Of a DNA stretch of 64,000 nt, positions 53,942-61,824 are shown piece by piece. Below the pieces are notes generated by a model that did no database searches, was not told the origin of the DNA, and saw nothing but the letters and a program-made list of their open reading frames with translations. Source of the DNA: FEN-1297 sp021817845 (GTDB lineage Bacteria > Bacteroidota > Ignavibacteria > Ignavibacteriales > Ignavibacteriaceae); assembly GCA_021817845.1 (NCBI GenBank), contig JAKAFW010000010.1:35029-99028 (forward strand). The letters run 5' to 3'. Each line of letters begins with the position of its first letter. Within the stretch, counting starts at the first letter, position 1. A program made the translations under genes and the position numbers.

Positions 53942-54973
53942 ATGAACATTTTGCAAATAATAATTTTTACAATTGTTAAAATTCTGATTGTCGTAACGAT
54001 AATATTGCTTGCCGTAACATATTTAGTCTATTTCGAAAGAAAAATTAGCGCATGGGCGCAGAATAGAATTGGTCCAAACCGAGTTGGATGGCATGGCGCT
54101 TTGCAGTCTTTCGCTGATGTTTTAAAGTTATTGTTAAAAGAAGATATTGTTCCCGATGCTGCTAATAAACCAATTCACACATTAGCGCCGATTATTGCGC
54201 TTTTTGTTTCATTTACGACTTACGCTGTTATTCCTTTTGGCCCAAACATAAACGTATTTGGTTTTTCAGTGCCGCTCGTTGTTGCTGATGTAAATATTGG
54301 AATTTTATATGTATTAGCATTAACATCACTAGGGGTCTATGCAATAACTTTAGCAGGATGGTCTTCTGGAAGTAAATATTCTTTGCTTGGAGGAATTCGT
54401 TCTTCGGCCCAAATGATTTCTTATGAAATATCGATGGGATTTTCTATCGGCGGAGTTTTACTTTTGTCCCAATCTTTGCGACCTGTTGAAATTGTTCAAG
54501 CACAATCAGGTTGGATGTGGAATGCGATTCTTCAACCGATCGGATTTATTACTTTTCTGGTATCAGCTTTTGCTGAAACAAATCGGCTTCCGTTCGATTT
54601 ACCCGAAGCCGAACCGGAGCTTGTTGGAGGCTATCATACGGAATATAGCAGTATGAAATTTGCGGGCTTTTTCCTTGCAGAATATGCAAATATGTTTATT
54701 GCTAGCGCTCTTATAGTTACCCTTTATCTTGGAGGATGGCAGTTTCCTTACCTCGATCATTTCGGACTGTCCACCGGATGGTTTGCTGTTATTTCGGTTA
54801 TTACATTTGCAATAAAAGTTGCTGCGCTTTTATTTTTCTTCATTTGGGTAAGATGGAGCATCCCCCGTTTCCGTTATGATCAATTAATGAACTTAGGCTG
54901 GAAAGTAATGTTTCCACTTTCACTGTTAAATATTATTTGGGTTGCAGTTTTAATAATGGTATTCAAATTATAA
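53942..54973 (+). CDS. nuoH: NADH-quinone oxidoreductase subunit H
   Basis: 343 residues, eight transmembrane helices. YFERKISAWAQNRIGPNRVGWHGALQ is the quinone-site loop (ERK, RIGPNRVG), and AETNRLPFDLPEAEPELVGGYHTEYS is the diagnostic cytoplasmic loop. Joins the quinone cavity to the membrane arm. ATG at 53942, 17 nt after nuoG. A 109-nt gap with an inverted repeat follows. Confidence 0.94.
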   Translation: MNILQIIIFTIVKILIVVTIILLAVTYLVYFERKISAWAQNRIGPNRVGWHGALQSFADVLKLLLKEDIVPDAANKPIHTLAPIIALFVSFTTYAVIPFGPNINVFGFSVPLVVADVNIGILYVLALTSLGVYAITLAGWSSGSKYSLLGGIRSSAQMISYEISMGFSIGGVLLLSQSLRPVEIVQAQSGWMWNAILQPIGFITFLVSAFAETNRLPFDLPEAEPELVGGYHTEYSSMKFAGFFLAEYANMFIASALIVTLYLGGWQFPYLDHFGLSTGWFAVISVITFAIKVAALLFFFIWVRWSIPRFRYDQLMNLGWKVMFPLSLLNIIWVAVLIMVFKL

Positions 54974-54984
54974 TGTATTTTAGA

Positions 54985-55047
54985 CTTGAACTTACACTTG
55001 AACAGGTTTCATTATAATTTAAATAATGGTTTAAGTGTTAGTTCAAG
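54985..55047. repeat. Imperfect 19-bp inverted repeat between nuoH and nuoI
   Basis: CTTGAACTTACACTTGAAC (54985-55003) pairs with 55029-55047 at 17 of 19 positions around a 25-nt AT-rich loop. The half-sites themselves contain direct CTTGAAC repeats. An intra-operon hairpin that could set mRNA processing or stop between the subunits. Confidence 0.5.
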
Positions 55048-55082
55048 ATTAAGTTCAAGTTTAATATAATAAAAGAAAACCT

Positions 55083-55577
55083 ATGGCGTTAAAAAGAAGA
55101 AAAAAAGATTTGACATTCTTAGAAAAAATATATATTCCTGAAATTGCTAAAGGATTGGCGTTAACATTTAAAAATATGTTAAAACCGAAATTCACAATGC
55201 AATATCCAGAGGAGAAGTTTATTCCGCCGCCATCATATCGCGGTAGACCGGTTTTGGTTATGGAAGAAAATGGTTTGGAAAGATGTGTTGCATGCGGACT
55301 TTGCTCGCGTGTCTGTCCACCATTAGCTATTGAAGTGCAAGCCGCTGAAACGGACCGGGAAAAAGAACGTTACCCAATAAAATTTGAAATAAACATGCTT
55401 CGCTGTATTTTTTGCGGACTTTGCGAAGAAGTTTGCCCCGAAGAAGCAATCGTTATGAGCAAAGATTATGAGCTTGCATTCACTAACCGGAAAGACGCTC
55501 TTTATGGAAAAGATAAATTATTAACGCCGGTGAAACAGCTTCAGGATAGAATTAATTTCCTTCGAAATTATAAATAA
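55083..55577 (+). CDS. nuoI: NADH-quinone oxidoreductase subunit I
   Basis: 164 residues with two 4Fe-4S ferredoxin motifs: CVACGLCSRVCP and CIFCGLCEEVCP. YPEEKFIPPPSYRGRP is typical of the NuoI N-terminal half. It links the peripheral electron chain to quinone. Follows nuoH after the inverted repeat; no nuoJ or later genes come next, the next gene being comM. Confidence 0.94.
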   Translation: MALKRRKKDLTFLEKIYIPEIAKGLALTFKNMLKPKFTMQYPEEKFIPPPSYRGRPVLVMEENGLERCVACGLCSRVCPPLAIEVQAAETDREKERYPIKFEINMLRCIFCGLCEEVCPEEAIVMSKDYELAFTNRKDALYGKDKLLTPVKQLQDRINFLRNYK

Positions 55578-55670
55578 AGGAGACCCGTCTGAGTTTTATC
55601 TCCATAAAACTTCTGCAAAGGGCTTTTAGTTAACTTAATTCTCTTAAAATCCTGTGATGAAAGGGGAAAG

Positions 55671-57209
55671 ATGCTTTCAAAAATATTCTCCAGCTCGACA
55701 ATTGGTATAGACGCTTACCTTGTTGAGGTTGAAACAAATGTAGAAAAACAAATTCCCGGAATAATAATAGTAGGCTTACCCGATAATGTCGTAAAGGAGA
55801 GCAAAGAACGGGTAATAGCGGCAATAAAAAACAGTGGGCTTGCCTTCCCAATAAAGAAAATTACTATCAATTTAGCACCCGCAGATATTAAAAAAGAGGG
55901 AAGTTCATTTGACCTGCCAATTGCAATTGGAATTTTAACAGCAACAAATATTGTTCAAGAAGAATATACAAACGATACAGTTTTCCTTGGAGAACTTTCA
56001 TTAGATGGCACTTTACGCCCCATAAAAGGTGCTCTACCGATTACTGTCGAGGCAAAAAAACGAGGAGTCAAAAGGATTATCCTGCCGGTCGACTCTGCAA
56101 AGGAAGCTTCAATAGTTGACGGTATTGATGTTTATGGGATGGAGAATCTTTTGGAAGTAGTTCGGTTTGTAAACAATGAAATTGAAAAAGAAAAAATTTT
56201 TACTAATAAAGATGAACTCTTTTCTCGAATTAATTTATACCATTTGGATTTTTCGGATGTTAAGGGGCAGGAAAATGTAAAGCGTGCATTGGAAGTTGCC
56301 GCAGCAGGTTCTCATAATATATTGATGATTGGTCCCCCCGGTTCGGGCAAAACAATGCTAGCAAAAAGGATTCCTTCGATTCTTCCTCCTATGTCTTTTG
56401 ATGAAGCACTTGAGACGACAAAAATTCATTCAGTTGCCGGTATAATTCCAAAGGAACAATCACTGATTACTGAACGTCCATTTAGAAGTCCGCATCACAC
56501 TGTCTCCGATGCTGCGCTTGTGGGGGGAGGGTCATTTCCCCGCCCGGGCGAAGTCTCTTATGCTCATCACGGGGTCTTATTCTTAGACGAACTGCCGGAG
56601 TTCAAAAAAAACGTTTTGGAAGTATTACGTCAGCCTCTTGAAGATTCAAGAGTAACAGTAAGCCGTTCAAAATTATCGTTGGAATTTCCGGCAAATTTTA
56701 TGCTTGCTGCAGCTATGAATCCTTGCCCATGCGGCTATTACACCGATCCGGGTAGAGAATGCACATGCGCGCCGCCTCAAATTCAACGGTATATGGCAAA
56801 AATTTCCGGACCTCTTTTGGATAGAATAGATATTCACATTGAAGTCCCCGCAGTGAAATATAAGGAACTTTCTACTGAAGTAAAAAGCGAGCCTTCTTCA
56901 GAAATTAGAACAAGGGTAATGAAAGCACGTGAAATTCAGCTTGAAAGATTTGCAGGATCAAGAAATATTTATAATAATGCTGATATGGGCTCAAAGGAAG
57001 TAAGACAGTTTTGCAAACTTGACTCGGCAAGCGCTGAGCTGTTAAAAATGGCAATGACTAAGCTTGGTCTTTCGGCGAGAGCTTATGATAGAATATTGAA
57101 AGTTAGCAGAACAATAGCCGATTTGGAAAATTCTTCGAATATTTTACCGCAACATATAAGCGAGGCAATTCAGTATAGAAGTTTGGATAGAGAATTGTGG
57201 AAACATTGA
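55671..57209 (+). CDS. comM: ComM/YifB-like Mg-chelatase-family AAA ATPase
   Basis: 512 residues. N-terminal ChlI-like domain (VEVETNVEKQIPGIIIVGLPDN), Walker A GPPGSGKTMLAKRIPSILP, Walker B-like LFLDELPEFKKNVLEVLRQP, a CPCGYYTDPGRECTCAPPQIQRY zinc-like insert, and a C-terminal VRQFCKLD helical domain. ComM helps RecA-driven strand exchange in natural transformation, which fits with dprA in this same window. Strong AAAGGGGAA site before the ATG at 55671. No competence pilus genes are seen. Confidence 0.92.
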   Translation: MLSKIFSSSTIGIDAYLVEVETNVEKQIPGIIIVGLPDNVVKESKERVIAAIKNSGLAFPIKKITINLAPADIKKEGSSFDLPIAIGILTATNIVQEEYTNDTVFLGELSLDGTLRPIKGALPITVEAKKRGVKRIILPVDSAKEASIVDGIDVYGMENLLEVVRFVNNEIEKEKIFTNKDELFSRINLYHLDFSDVKGQENVKRALEVAAAGSHNILMIGPPGSGKTMLAKRIPSILPPMSFDEALETTKIHSVAGIIPKEQSLITERPFRSPHHTVSDAALVGGGSFPRPGEVSYAHHGVLFLDELPEFKKNVLEVLRQPLEDSRVTVSRSKLSLEFPANFMLAAAMNPCPCGYYTDPGRECTCAPPQIQRYMAKISGPLLDRIDIHIEVPAVKYKELSTEVKSEPSSEIRTRVMKAREIQLERFAGSRNIYNNADMGSKEVRQFCKLDSASAELLKMAMTKLGLSARAYDRILKVSRTIADLENSSNILPQHISEAIQYRSLDRELWKH

Positions 57210-57279
57210 AGCAGATTAAATTAAAAAATATCTTAATAACTCACCTTACACATTCGCAGGAAAATTGGAGTGTTGGAGT

Positions 57280-57367
57280 ATTGGAATAATGGAAGAAATT
57301 AGTCTATTCCCATAGTCCATTTTTCCAACCTTCCTTGCGAAAGAAAGGTATTCCAATGGTTGTGTAA
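57280..57367. repeat. Dispersed intergenic repeat, family 2, copy B
   Basis: Aligns with 3962-4046 in the same orientation: ATTGGAATAAT, AAATTAGTCT, TTTTTCCAACCT, GGTATT and GGTTG-GTAA blocks. Lies 70 nt after the comM stop. Non-coding. Confidence 0.6.
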
Positions 57368-57591
57368 CAGTTAATAATATGAATTATTTGTTTGAAAAAA
57401 AGTTGAATTGTAATCTGTTTTGGACGGATTTTTGTATTTTCCAATGAAGTCTCACTTCTTTTTGTCAGATAAGGAAAGTTACTGCATCACATTTCTATCT
57501 ATATAATTGAATGATTTGATTTTTATGGGATAATTTAGGTATTAGAGTAAAGTTTTTAGGATTGGGTAAAATGGAGGTAAGCCTGCCTGCC

Positions 57592-57669
57592 GAGAGTGTT
57601 GAAGAATTCTATTATTTCGTCTCGAACGGACATAGAGGTTTCAAAACTGTCTAAAAAGAGATCTCTTCC
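57592..57669. repeat. Dispersed intergenic repeat, family 1, copy B
   Basis: Same length and about 85 percent identical to 12780-12857, with the shared CTGCC-ACCG-type bases just in front. Carries GTCTCGAACG and AAAACTGTCTAAAAAGAGAT. Confidence 0.7.
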
Positions 57670-57699
57670 TCCGCCTGTCTGCCGACAAGTGTGATGCAT

Positions 57700-57790
57700 G
57701 CACAAAAAAGCTATTTGAATGCCTATCGAGACGCATCACATGCCTGTAGACACGCATTCAGAGGCTTAAATGACGCATTCAGAAGATCCG
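57700..57790. repeat. Degenerate direct repeats, ACGCATTCAGA type, period about 21-23 bp
   Basis: GACGCATCACA, ACACGCATTCAGA and TGACGCATTCAGA follow each other at roughly 21-23-bp spacing. Part of the 57210-58006 gap, which otherwise holds the two dispersed repeats above and no gene that I can support. Confidence 0.45.
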
Positions 57791-58006
57791 GGGAGGGGAT
57801 AGATTTGAAATGGTTTCCCTTACAGAGTAAGTGAACTCATGTTTGACTAAATCAAACATATAAAATTGTAATATACAAATCAAGAAGGGGAAAGAAATTC
57901 TGAATCTGTTCCAAACAAATTGTTTTTAACTTTTTTCTAAACCATTAAAATAATTATAGACAGTTACGCTAAAAGTAAATTTTAGTCGTTCGGGAGTAAT
58001 TTTTAA

Positions 58007-58038
58007 TTTGCATTTTTAGTAAAATCAAAATATATTTG
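58007..58038 (+). promoter_or_regulatory. Bacteroidota-type promoter for the tRNA cluster
   Basis: TTTG (58007-58010) and TATATTTG (58031-58038, matching TAnnTTTG) are spaced 20 nt apart, the -33/-7 layout of Bacteroidota sigma-ABfr promoters. Transcription would start about 58045, shortly before tRNA-Tyr at 58057. Confidence 0.6.
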
Positions 58039-58056
58039 TGGCTCGTTTGGAAAACC

Positions 58057-58140
58057 GGGCGGACGCCGGAGTTGGAGAGCCGGGGCGGACTGTAAATCCG
58101 TTGGCTGACGCCTTTGGGGGTTCGAATCCCTCGCCGCCCA
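58057..58140 (+). tRNA. tRNA-Tyr (GTA)
   Basis: 84-nt class II tRNA with the anticodon GTA in ACTGTAAATC, a long variable arm (TGACGCC ... region), T-loop TTCGAAT and acceptor GGGCGGA/GCCGCCC with a mismatch at the last pair. No encoded CCA. Confidence 0.93.
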
Positions 58141-58202
58141 CAGCTTTTTCAAAAAAATGCTGTTGTTCTTTTTAAGTGTGAACGAAGCTTACGCTGATTT
58201 AA

Positions 58203-58276
58203 GCGGGAGTAACTCAGTTGGCTAGAGTCACAGCCTTCCAAGCTGTTGGTCGCGGGTTCGAGTCCCGTCTCCCGCT
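58203..58276 (+). tRNA. tRNA-Gly (TCC)
   Basis: 74 nt. Acceptor GCGGGAG pairs with CTCCCGC; anticodon TCC in CTTCCAA; T-loop TTCGAGT. No encoded CCA. Confidence 0.95.
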
Positions 58277-58301
58277 CAAGCAATAAATTAAAATATTTAT
58301 T

Positions 58302-58374
58302 GCTGACGTAGCTCAGTTGGTAGAGCACATCCTTGGTAAGGATGAGGTCACCGGTTCAATCCCGGTCGTCAGCT
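58302..58374 (+). tRNA. tRNA-Thr (GGT)
   Basis: 73 nt. Acceptor GCTGACG pairs with CGTCAGC; anticodon GGT in TTGGTAA; T-loop TTCAATC. Followed directly by the rpmG region rather than tuf. Confidence 0.95.
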
Positions 58375-58489
58375 CAAGTTAAAAAGAAAGTTTTGTTTTA
58401 CATAATTTGTCGACAGTTTTTAATGAAGTTGTTAAAAATTACCCCTGATTAAGCAGGGTATTTTAGCTCAAACAAAAATAAGTATTGCT

Positions 58490-58639
58490 ATGAGAGATAT
58501 TATAACTTTAGAATGCACTGAGTGTAAAAGAAGAAATTACACTACTACTAAAAATAAAAGACTCCACCCTAACAGAGTTGAGTTTAAAAAATACTGCCGC
58601 TGGGACAAAAAGATTACTGTCCATAAAGAAACTAAATAA
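58490..58639 (+). CDS. rpmG: 50S ribosomal protein L33
   Basis: 49 residues: MRDIITLECTECKRRNYTTT... then KNKRLHPNRVEFKKYC and ending VHKETK. The first zinc pair CTEC is present, but the second pair is reduced to one Cys (YCRWDKK), so the zinc ribbon is probably incomplete. ATG at 58490. It lies between tRNA-Thr and tRNA-Trp, the usual spot in this operon. Too short for many gene finders. Confidence 0.95.
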   Translation: MRDIITLECTECKRRNYTTTKNKRLHPNRVEFKKYCRWDKKITVHKETK

Positions 58640-58645
58640 TTTTTT

Positions 58646-58718
58646 ACGTCAGTAGCTCAATTGGTAGAGCAGCGGTCTCCAAAACCGCAGGTTGGGGGTT
58701 CGAGTCCCTCCTGACGTG
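58646..58718 (+). tRNA. tRNA-Trp (CCA)
   Basis: 73 nt. Acceptor ACGTCAG pairs with CTGACGT; anticodon CCA in CTCCAAA; T-loop TTCGAGT. No CCA end encoded. Lies 23 nt before secE, the usual arrangement. Confidence 0.95.
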
Positions 58719-58741
58719 CGGCTTAAAAAAATGAGATTTTT

Positions 58742-58924
58742 ATGAAAGAAAAAATAATTGCTTTTTTTGATGACGTCATTAAAGAAATGAAAAAGGTGAC
58801 GTGGCCAACAATGGAAGAACTTAAAGAATCTACTACCGTTGTCATAGTTACATGCCTCATGCTTGCAGCTTTTACCTATCTTATTGATATGGTAATTACT
58901 CAAATATTTAAAGGAATCTTCTAA
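58742..58924 (+). CDS. secE: Preprotein translocase subunit SecE
   Basis: 60 residues with one transmembrane helix and the signature MKKVTWPTMEELKEST. It holds SecY in the membrane translocon. Directly precedes nusG by 4 nt. Confidence 0.96.
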   Translation: MKEKIIAFFDDVIKEMKKVTWPTMEELKESTTVVIVTCLMLAAFTYLIDMVITQIFKGIF

Positions 58925-58928
58925 TTAA

Positions 58929-59465
58929 ATGGAATTAAAGTGGTATGTAGTCCGGACATTCTCCGGGCATGAAAATAAAGTTAAAAACCTAATCGATGCT
59001 GAGCTAAAAGATAATGAAAAGCTTCGGGCGAAGATCGAAAATGTACTTGTTCCAACTGAAAAAGTATTTGAAGTTAAAGACGGTAAGAAAAAAAGTAAAA
59101 CTAAAAACTTTTTCCCTGGATATATTTTAGTCCAAGCGGATTTGGATAATCAGGTTAAGGATTTTATACTAAATACTCCATCGGTAATGGGATTTTTAGG
59201 GACAAAAATTAGTCCAAACCCTTTACAGCCCGAAGAAGTCAAAAGAATTGTCGGCAGAATTACTCAAGATGACAGCACCGAAAGAATGGAAACAATCTTT
59301 AGAAGCGGAGATTTAGTGAAAATTGTTGATGGTCCATTCAATAATTTTAACGGTACCGTGCAAGAAGTGAATGAAGAAAAGATGAAAATTAAAGTTATGG
59401 TTTCGATTTTTGGAAGAAAGACTCCTGTCGAAATTGATTTTGTTCAAGCAGAATTAGAAAAATAA
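58929..59465 (+). CDS. nusG: Transcription termination/antitermination protein NusG
   Basis: 178 residues. KWYVVRTFSGHENKVKNLI opens the NGN domain, FFPGYILVQ follows, and the C-terminal KOW domain contains GDLVKIVDGPFNNFNGTV. It binds RNA polymerase, Rho and ribosomal protein S10. Cotranscribed with secE and rplK. Confidence 0.97.
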   Translation: MELKWYVVRTFSGHENKVKNLIDAELKDNEKLRAKIENVLVPTEKVFEVKDGKKKSKTKNFFPGYILVQADLDNQVKDFILNTPSVMGFLGTKISPNPLQPEEVKRIVGRITQDDSTERMETIFRSGDLVKIVDGPFNNFNGTVQEVNEEKMKIKVMVSIFGRKTPVEIDFVQAELEK

Positions 59466-59488
59466 TCAAGAATTTATAGGTAAATAAA

Positions 59489-59914
59489 ATGGCAAAGAAA
59501 ATAACCGGATATATTAAATTACAAATACCTGGCGGCAAAGCTAATCCGTCTCCACCTGTTGGACCAGCCTTAGGTCAAAAAGGCGTCAACATTATGGAGT
59601 TCTGCAAGCAATTTAATGCAAGAACTGCAGATAAAGATGGACTTGTTATTCCGGTTGTTATAACTGTTTACTCTGATAAATCTTTCACTTTTGTTACCAA
59701 AACCCCACCCGCTGCTGTTTTGTTATTAAAAGCGGCAAAAGTTGAAAAAGGTTCTGCCGAACCCCATAGAAATAAAGTTGCAAAGGTTTCAAAAGCTCAG
59801 GTTAAAGAAATTGCTCAAACAAAGATGCCTGATTTAAATGCTTTTGATATTGACCATGCCATGAGTATGGTAGCTGGAACTGCCAGAAGTATGGGTATAA
59901 CTGTTGAAGATTAA
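59489..59914 (+). CDS. rplK: 50S ribosomal protein L11
   Basis: 141 residues. GGKANPSPPVGPALGQKGVNIMEFC is the diagnostic N-terminus; the C-terminal rRNA-binding domain ends with ARSMGITVED. Binds 23S rRNA at the GTPase centre. In operon with rplA. Confidence 0.98.
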   Translation: MAKKITGYIKLQIPGGKANPSPPVGPALGQKGVNIMEFCKQFNARTADKDGLVIPVVITVYSDKSFTFVTKTPPAAVLLLKAAKVEKGSAEPHRNKVAKVSKAQVKEIAQTKMPDLNAFDIDHAMSMVAGTARSMGITVED

Positions 59915-59954
59915 TAAAATCAAATAATGGAAAAGTTTAAAAGGAATTAGAGCA

Positions 59955-60647
59955 ATGCAAAAGTCGAAAAGAAATAGCGTATTATCAAAATCAGTAAACA
60001 CAGAGAAAGAATATACTATAGAAGAAGCCGTGAAGTTGTTGAAGGAAAATTCTAAAGTAAAATTTGTTGAAACTTTGGATTGTGCAATAAGATTAGGAGT
60101 GGATCCCCGTCATGCCGACCAAATGATTAGAGGTACGGTTTCTCTTCCGAACGGAACGGGAAAGGAAGTTAAAGTTTTGGTAATCGCCAAAGGATCAAAA
60201 GCACAGGAAGCTTTAGATGCGGGCGCTGATTATGCGGGCTTCGAAGACTATCTTGAAAAAATAAAAGGCGGTTGGGCGGATACAGATGTAATCATCGCTA
60301 TGCCTGACACAATGTCTGAGCTGGGAAAGCTTGGCAGAGTGCTTGGTCCTAAAGGCTTGATGCCAAACCCCAAAAGTGGTACCGTTACTAATGATGTTGC
60401 TAAAGCAGTAAAAGAAGTTAAAGCTGGTAAAATAGAATTTAGAGTTGAAAAAGCAGGAATTGTACATACGTCTTTGGGAAAATTAAATTTCGAATCAGAC
60501 AAGTTAGTGGAAAACACAAAAGCTTTTTTGAACACAATTATTAAAATGAAACCTTCCTCGGCAAAAGGACAGTATATTAGAAGCCTTTTTTTGTCGAGTA
60601 CAATGGGCCCTGGATTAAAAATTACTAAAGATGAAGTGGCTTATTAG
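59955..60647 (+). CDS. rplA: 50S ribosomal protein L1
   Basis: 230 residues. VKFVETLDCAIRLGVDPRHADQMIRG and LGPKGLMPNPKSGTV are family signatures. It forms the mobile stalk and usually represses its own operon. ATG at 59955. Confidence 0.98.
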   Translation: MQKSKRNSVLSKSVNTEKEYTIEEAVKLLKENSKVKFVETLDCAIRLGVDPRHADQMIRGTVSLPNGTGKEVKVLVIAKGSKAQEALDAGADYAGFEDYLEKIKGGWADTDVIIAMPDTMSELGKLGRVLGPKGLMPNPKSGTVTNDVAKAVKEVKAGKIEFRVEKAGIVHTSLGKLNFESDKLVENTKAFLNTIIKMKPSSAKGQYIRSLFLSSTMGPGLKITKDEVAY

Positions 60648-60691
60648 TAATAATAAAAAGTTTACGCACTCAAAAAAATAGCTTCAAACTT

Positions 60692-60710
60692 GTCCCGGTA
60701 ATTCCGGGAC
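60692..60710 (+). promoter_or_regulatory. Hairpin in the rplJ leader (L10-type leader candidate)
   Basis: GTCCCGG (60692-60698) and CCGGGAC (60704-60710) form a perfect 7-bp stem with a TAATT loop, 35 nt before the rplJ ATG. Its place between rplA and rplJ fits an L10(L12)4-binding autoregulatory leader, although only one arm of the usual structure is clear here. Confidence 0.5.
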
Positions 60711-60744
60711 CGACTCGATTAATCAAAATCTAGTATGGGAATAT

Positions 60745-61266
60745 ATGAACAAGAATGAAAAATCCGAGATTGTTTCTGATGTAAAGGAAATGATCGAAAA
60801 ATCTACGGCTGTATATGTTACGGATTTCAAGGGAATCAATGTTGCCGATATCAGCGCAATACGTAATGATTTCCGCAAGGAAGGTGTTAATTATAAAGTA
60901 ATTAAGAATACTTTATTTATTAGAGCCATCAAGGAAACTGGAAAATATACACAACTTGAAGATTACTTAGTTGGAATGGCAGGATATGCTTTTACATCTG
61001 AAAACCCTGTTGCTCCGGCAAAAATCATCAAAAAGTATTTTGATGAGAAACAAAAGTTAGCATTAAAAGCGTGCTATATAGAAGACCAATTTTATAACGG
61101 CAGTCAATTAGATGAATTGGCAAAACTTCCTACCAAGGGAGAAATAATAGCAGGAATTTTAGGCAGCATCAGCGCACCTGCTTCGGGTATAGTTGGTGCA
61201 ATTAACGCTGTTATGAGAGACTTAGTTAGCGTCATTGACGAAATTTCTAAGAAACAGGCAGCATAA
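60745..61266 (+). CDS. rplJ: 50S ribosomal protein L10
   Basis: 173 residues. Opens with KSEIVSDVKEMIEKSTAVYV; the N-terminal rRNA-binding domain and a C-terminal helix for L7/L12 dimers (AINAVMRDLVSVIDEI) match. A leader hairpin precedes it. Operon with rplL. Confidence 0.97.
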   Translation: MNKNEKSEIVSDVKEMIEKSTAVYVTDFKGINVADISAIRNDFRKEGVNYKVIKNTLFIRAIKETGKYTQLEDYLVGMAGYAFTSENPVAPAKIIKKYFDEKQKLALKACYIEDQFYNGSQLDELAKLPTKGEIIAGILGSISAPASGIVGAINAVMRDLVSVIDEISKKQAA

Positions 61267-61308
61267 TTAAAGATATTAAACAAGAAATAAAATTATTAGG
61301 AGTAAAAA

Positions 61309-61686
61309 ATGTCAGAGAAAGTTGCTGAAATTGTAGAGAAAATAAAGGGATTATCATTAGTCGAAGCTTCAGCTTTGAAGAAAGCGCTTGAAGAAGAATT
61401 CGGCGTAACTGCATCTGCTCCGGTTATGATGGCGGGAGCTGGTCCTGCAGCAGCAGCTGCTCCAGTCGAAGAAAAGACAGAATTCGATGTAATTCTAAAA
61501 GCAGCCGGCGAAAAAAAGATCAACGTTATTAAGGTAGTTAGAGCTCATACAGGATTAGGCTTGAAAGAAGCAAAAGATCTAGTAGACGGAGCACCAAAAA
61601 CAGTTAAAGAAGCTATTTCTAAAGACGAAGCTGAAAAACTTAAAAAAGAGTTTGAAGAAGCTGGCGCTACTGTAGAAGTAAAGTAA
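61309..61686 (+). CDS. rplL: 50S ribosomal protein L7/L12
   Basis: 125 residues: N-terminal dimer domain, an Ala/Gly/Pro hinge (PVMMAGAGPAAAAAPVEE), then the globular domain with EKTEFDVILKAAGEKKINVI and GLGLKEAKDLVDGAPK. RBS TTAGGAG before the ATG. Confidence 0.98.
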   Translation: MSEKVAEIVEKIKGLSLVEASALKKALEEEFGVTASAPVMMAGAGPAAAAAPVEEKTEFDVILKAAGEKKINVIKVVRAHTGLGLKEAKDLVDGAPKTVKEAISKDEAEKLKKEFEEAGATVEVK

Positions 61687-61718
61687 TTTAATTTAACGAA
61701 AATTAACTTTTTTGTGGA

Positions 61719-61753
61719 GTGATAAGCCGGAGAAATCCGCCTTATCGCTTTTT
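61719..61753 (+). terminator. Attenuating terminator between rplL and rpoB
   Basis: GTGATAAGCCGGA and TCCGCCTTATCGC pair over 13 positions with one C-C mismatch and one G-U, GAAA tetraloop, then TTTTT at 61749-61753. A partial terminator at this point, reducing polymerase genes relative to ribosomal genes, is common in bacteria. Confidence 0.75.
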
Positions 61754-61824
61754 ATATTTAGACATCGCTGATCAAGACTGGATTGGTAAGTTAAAGAAAT
61801 TGAAAATTAATTGGAGGCTTAAAA

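Noticed and set aside
57210..58030. CRISPR-like array in the gap before the tRNA cluster
   Set aside because: Direct repeats are short, degenerate and unevenly spaced, with no constant repeat/spacer pattern and no cas genes.
58057..58718. Possible tRNA-tmRNA or extra tRNAs in the interval
   Set aside because: Only the four tRNAs given have full cloverleaf arms and anticodons; the rest of the interval does not fold so.
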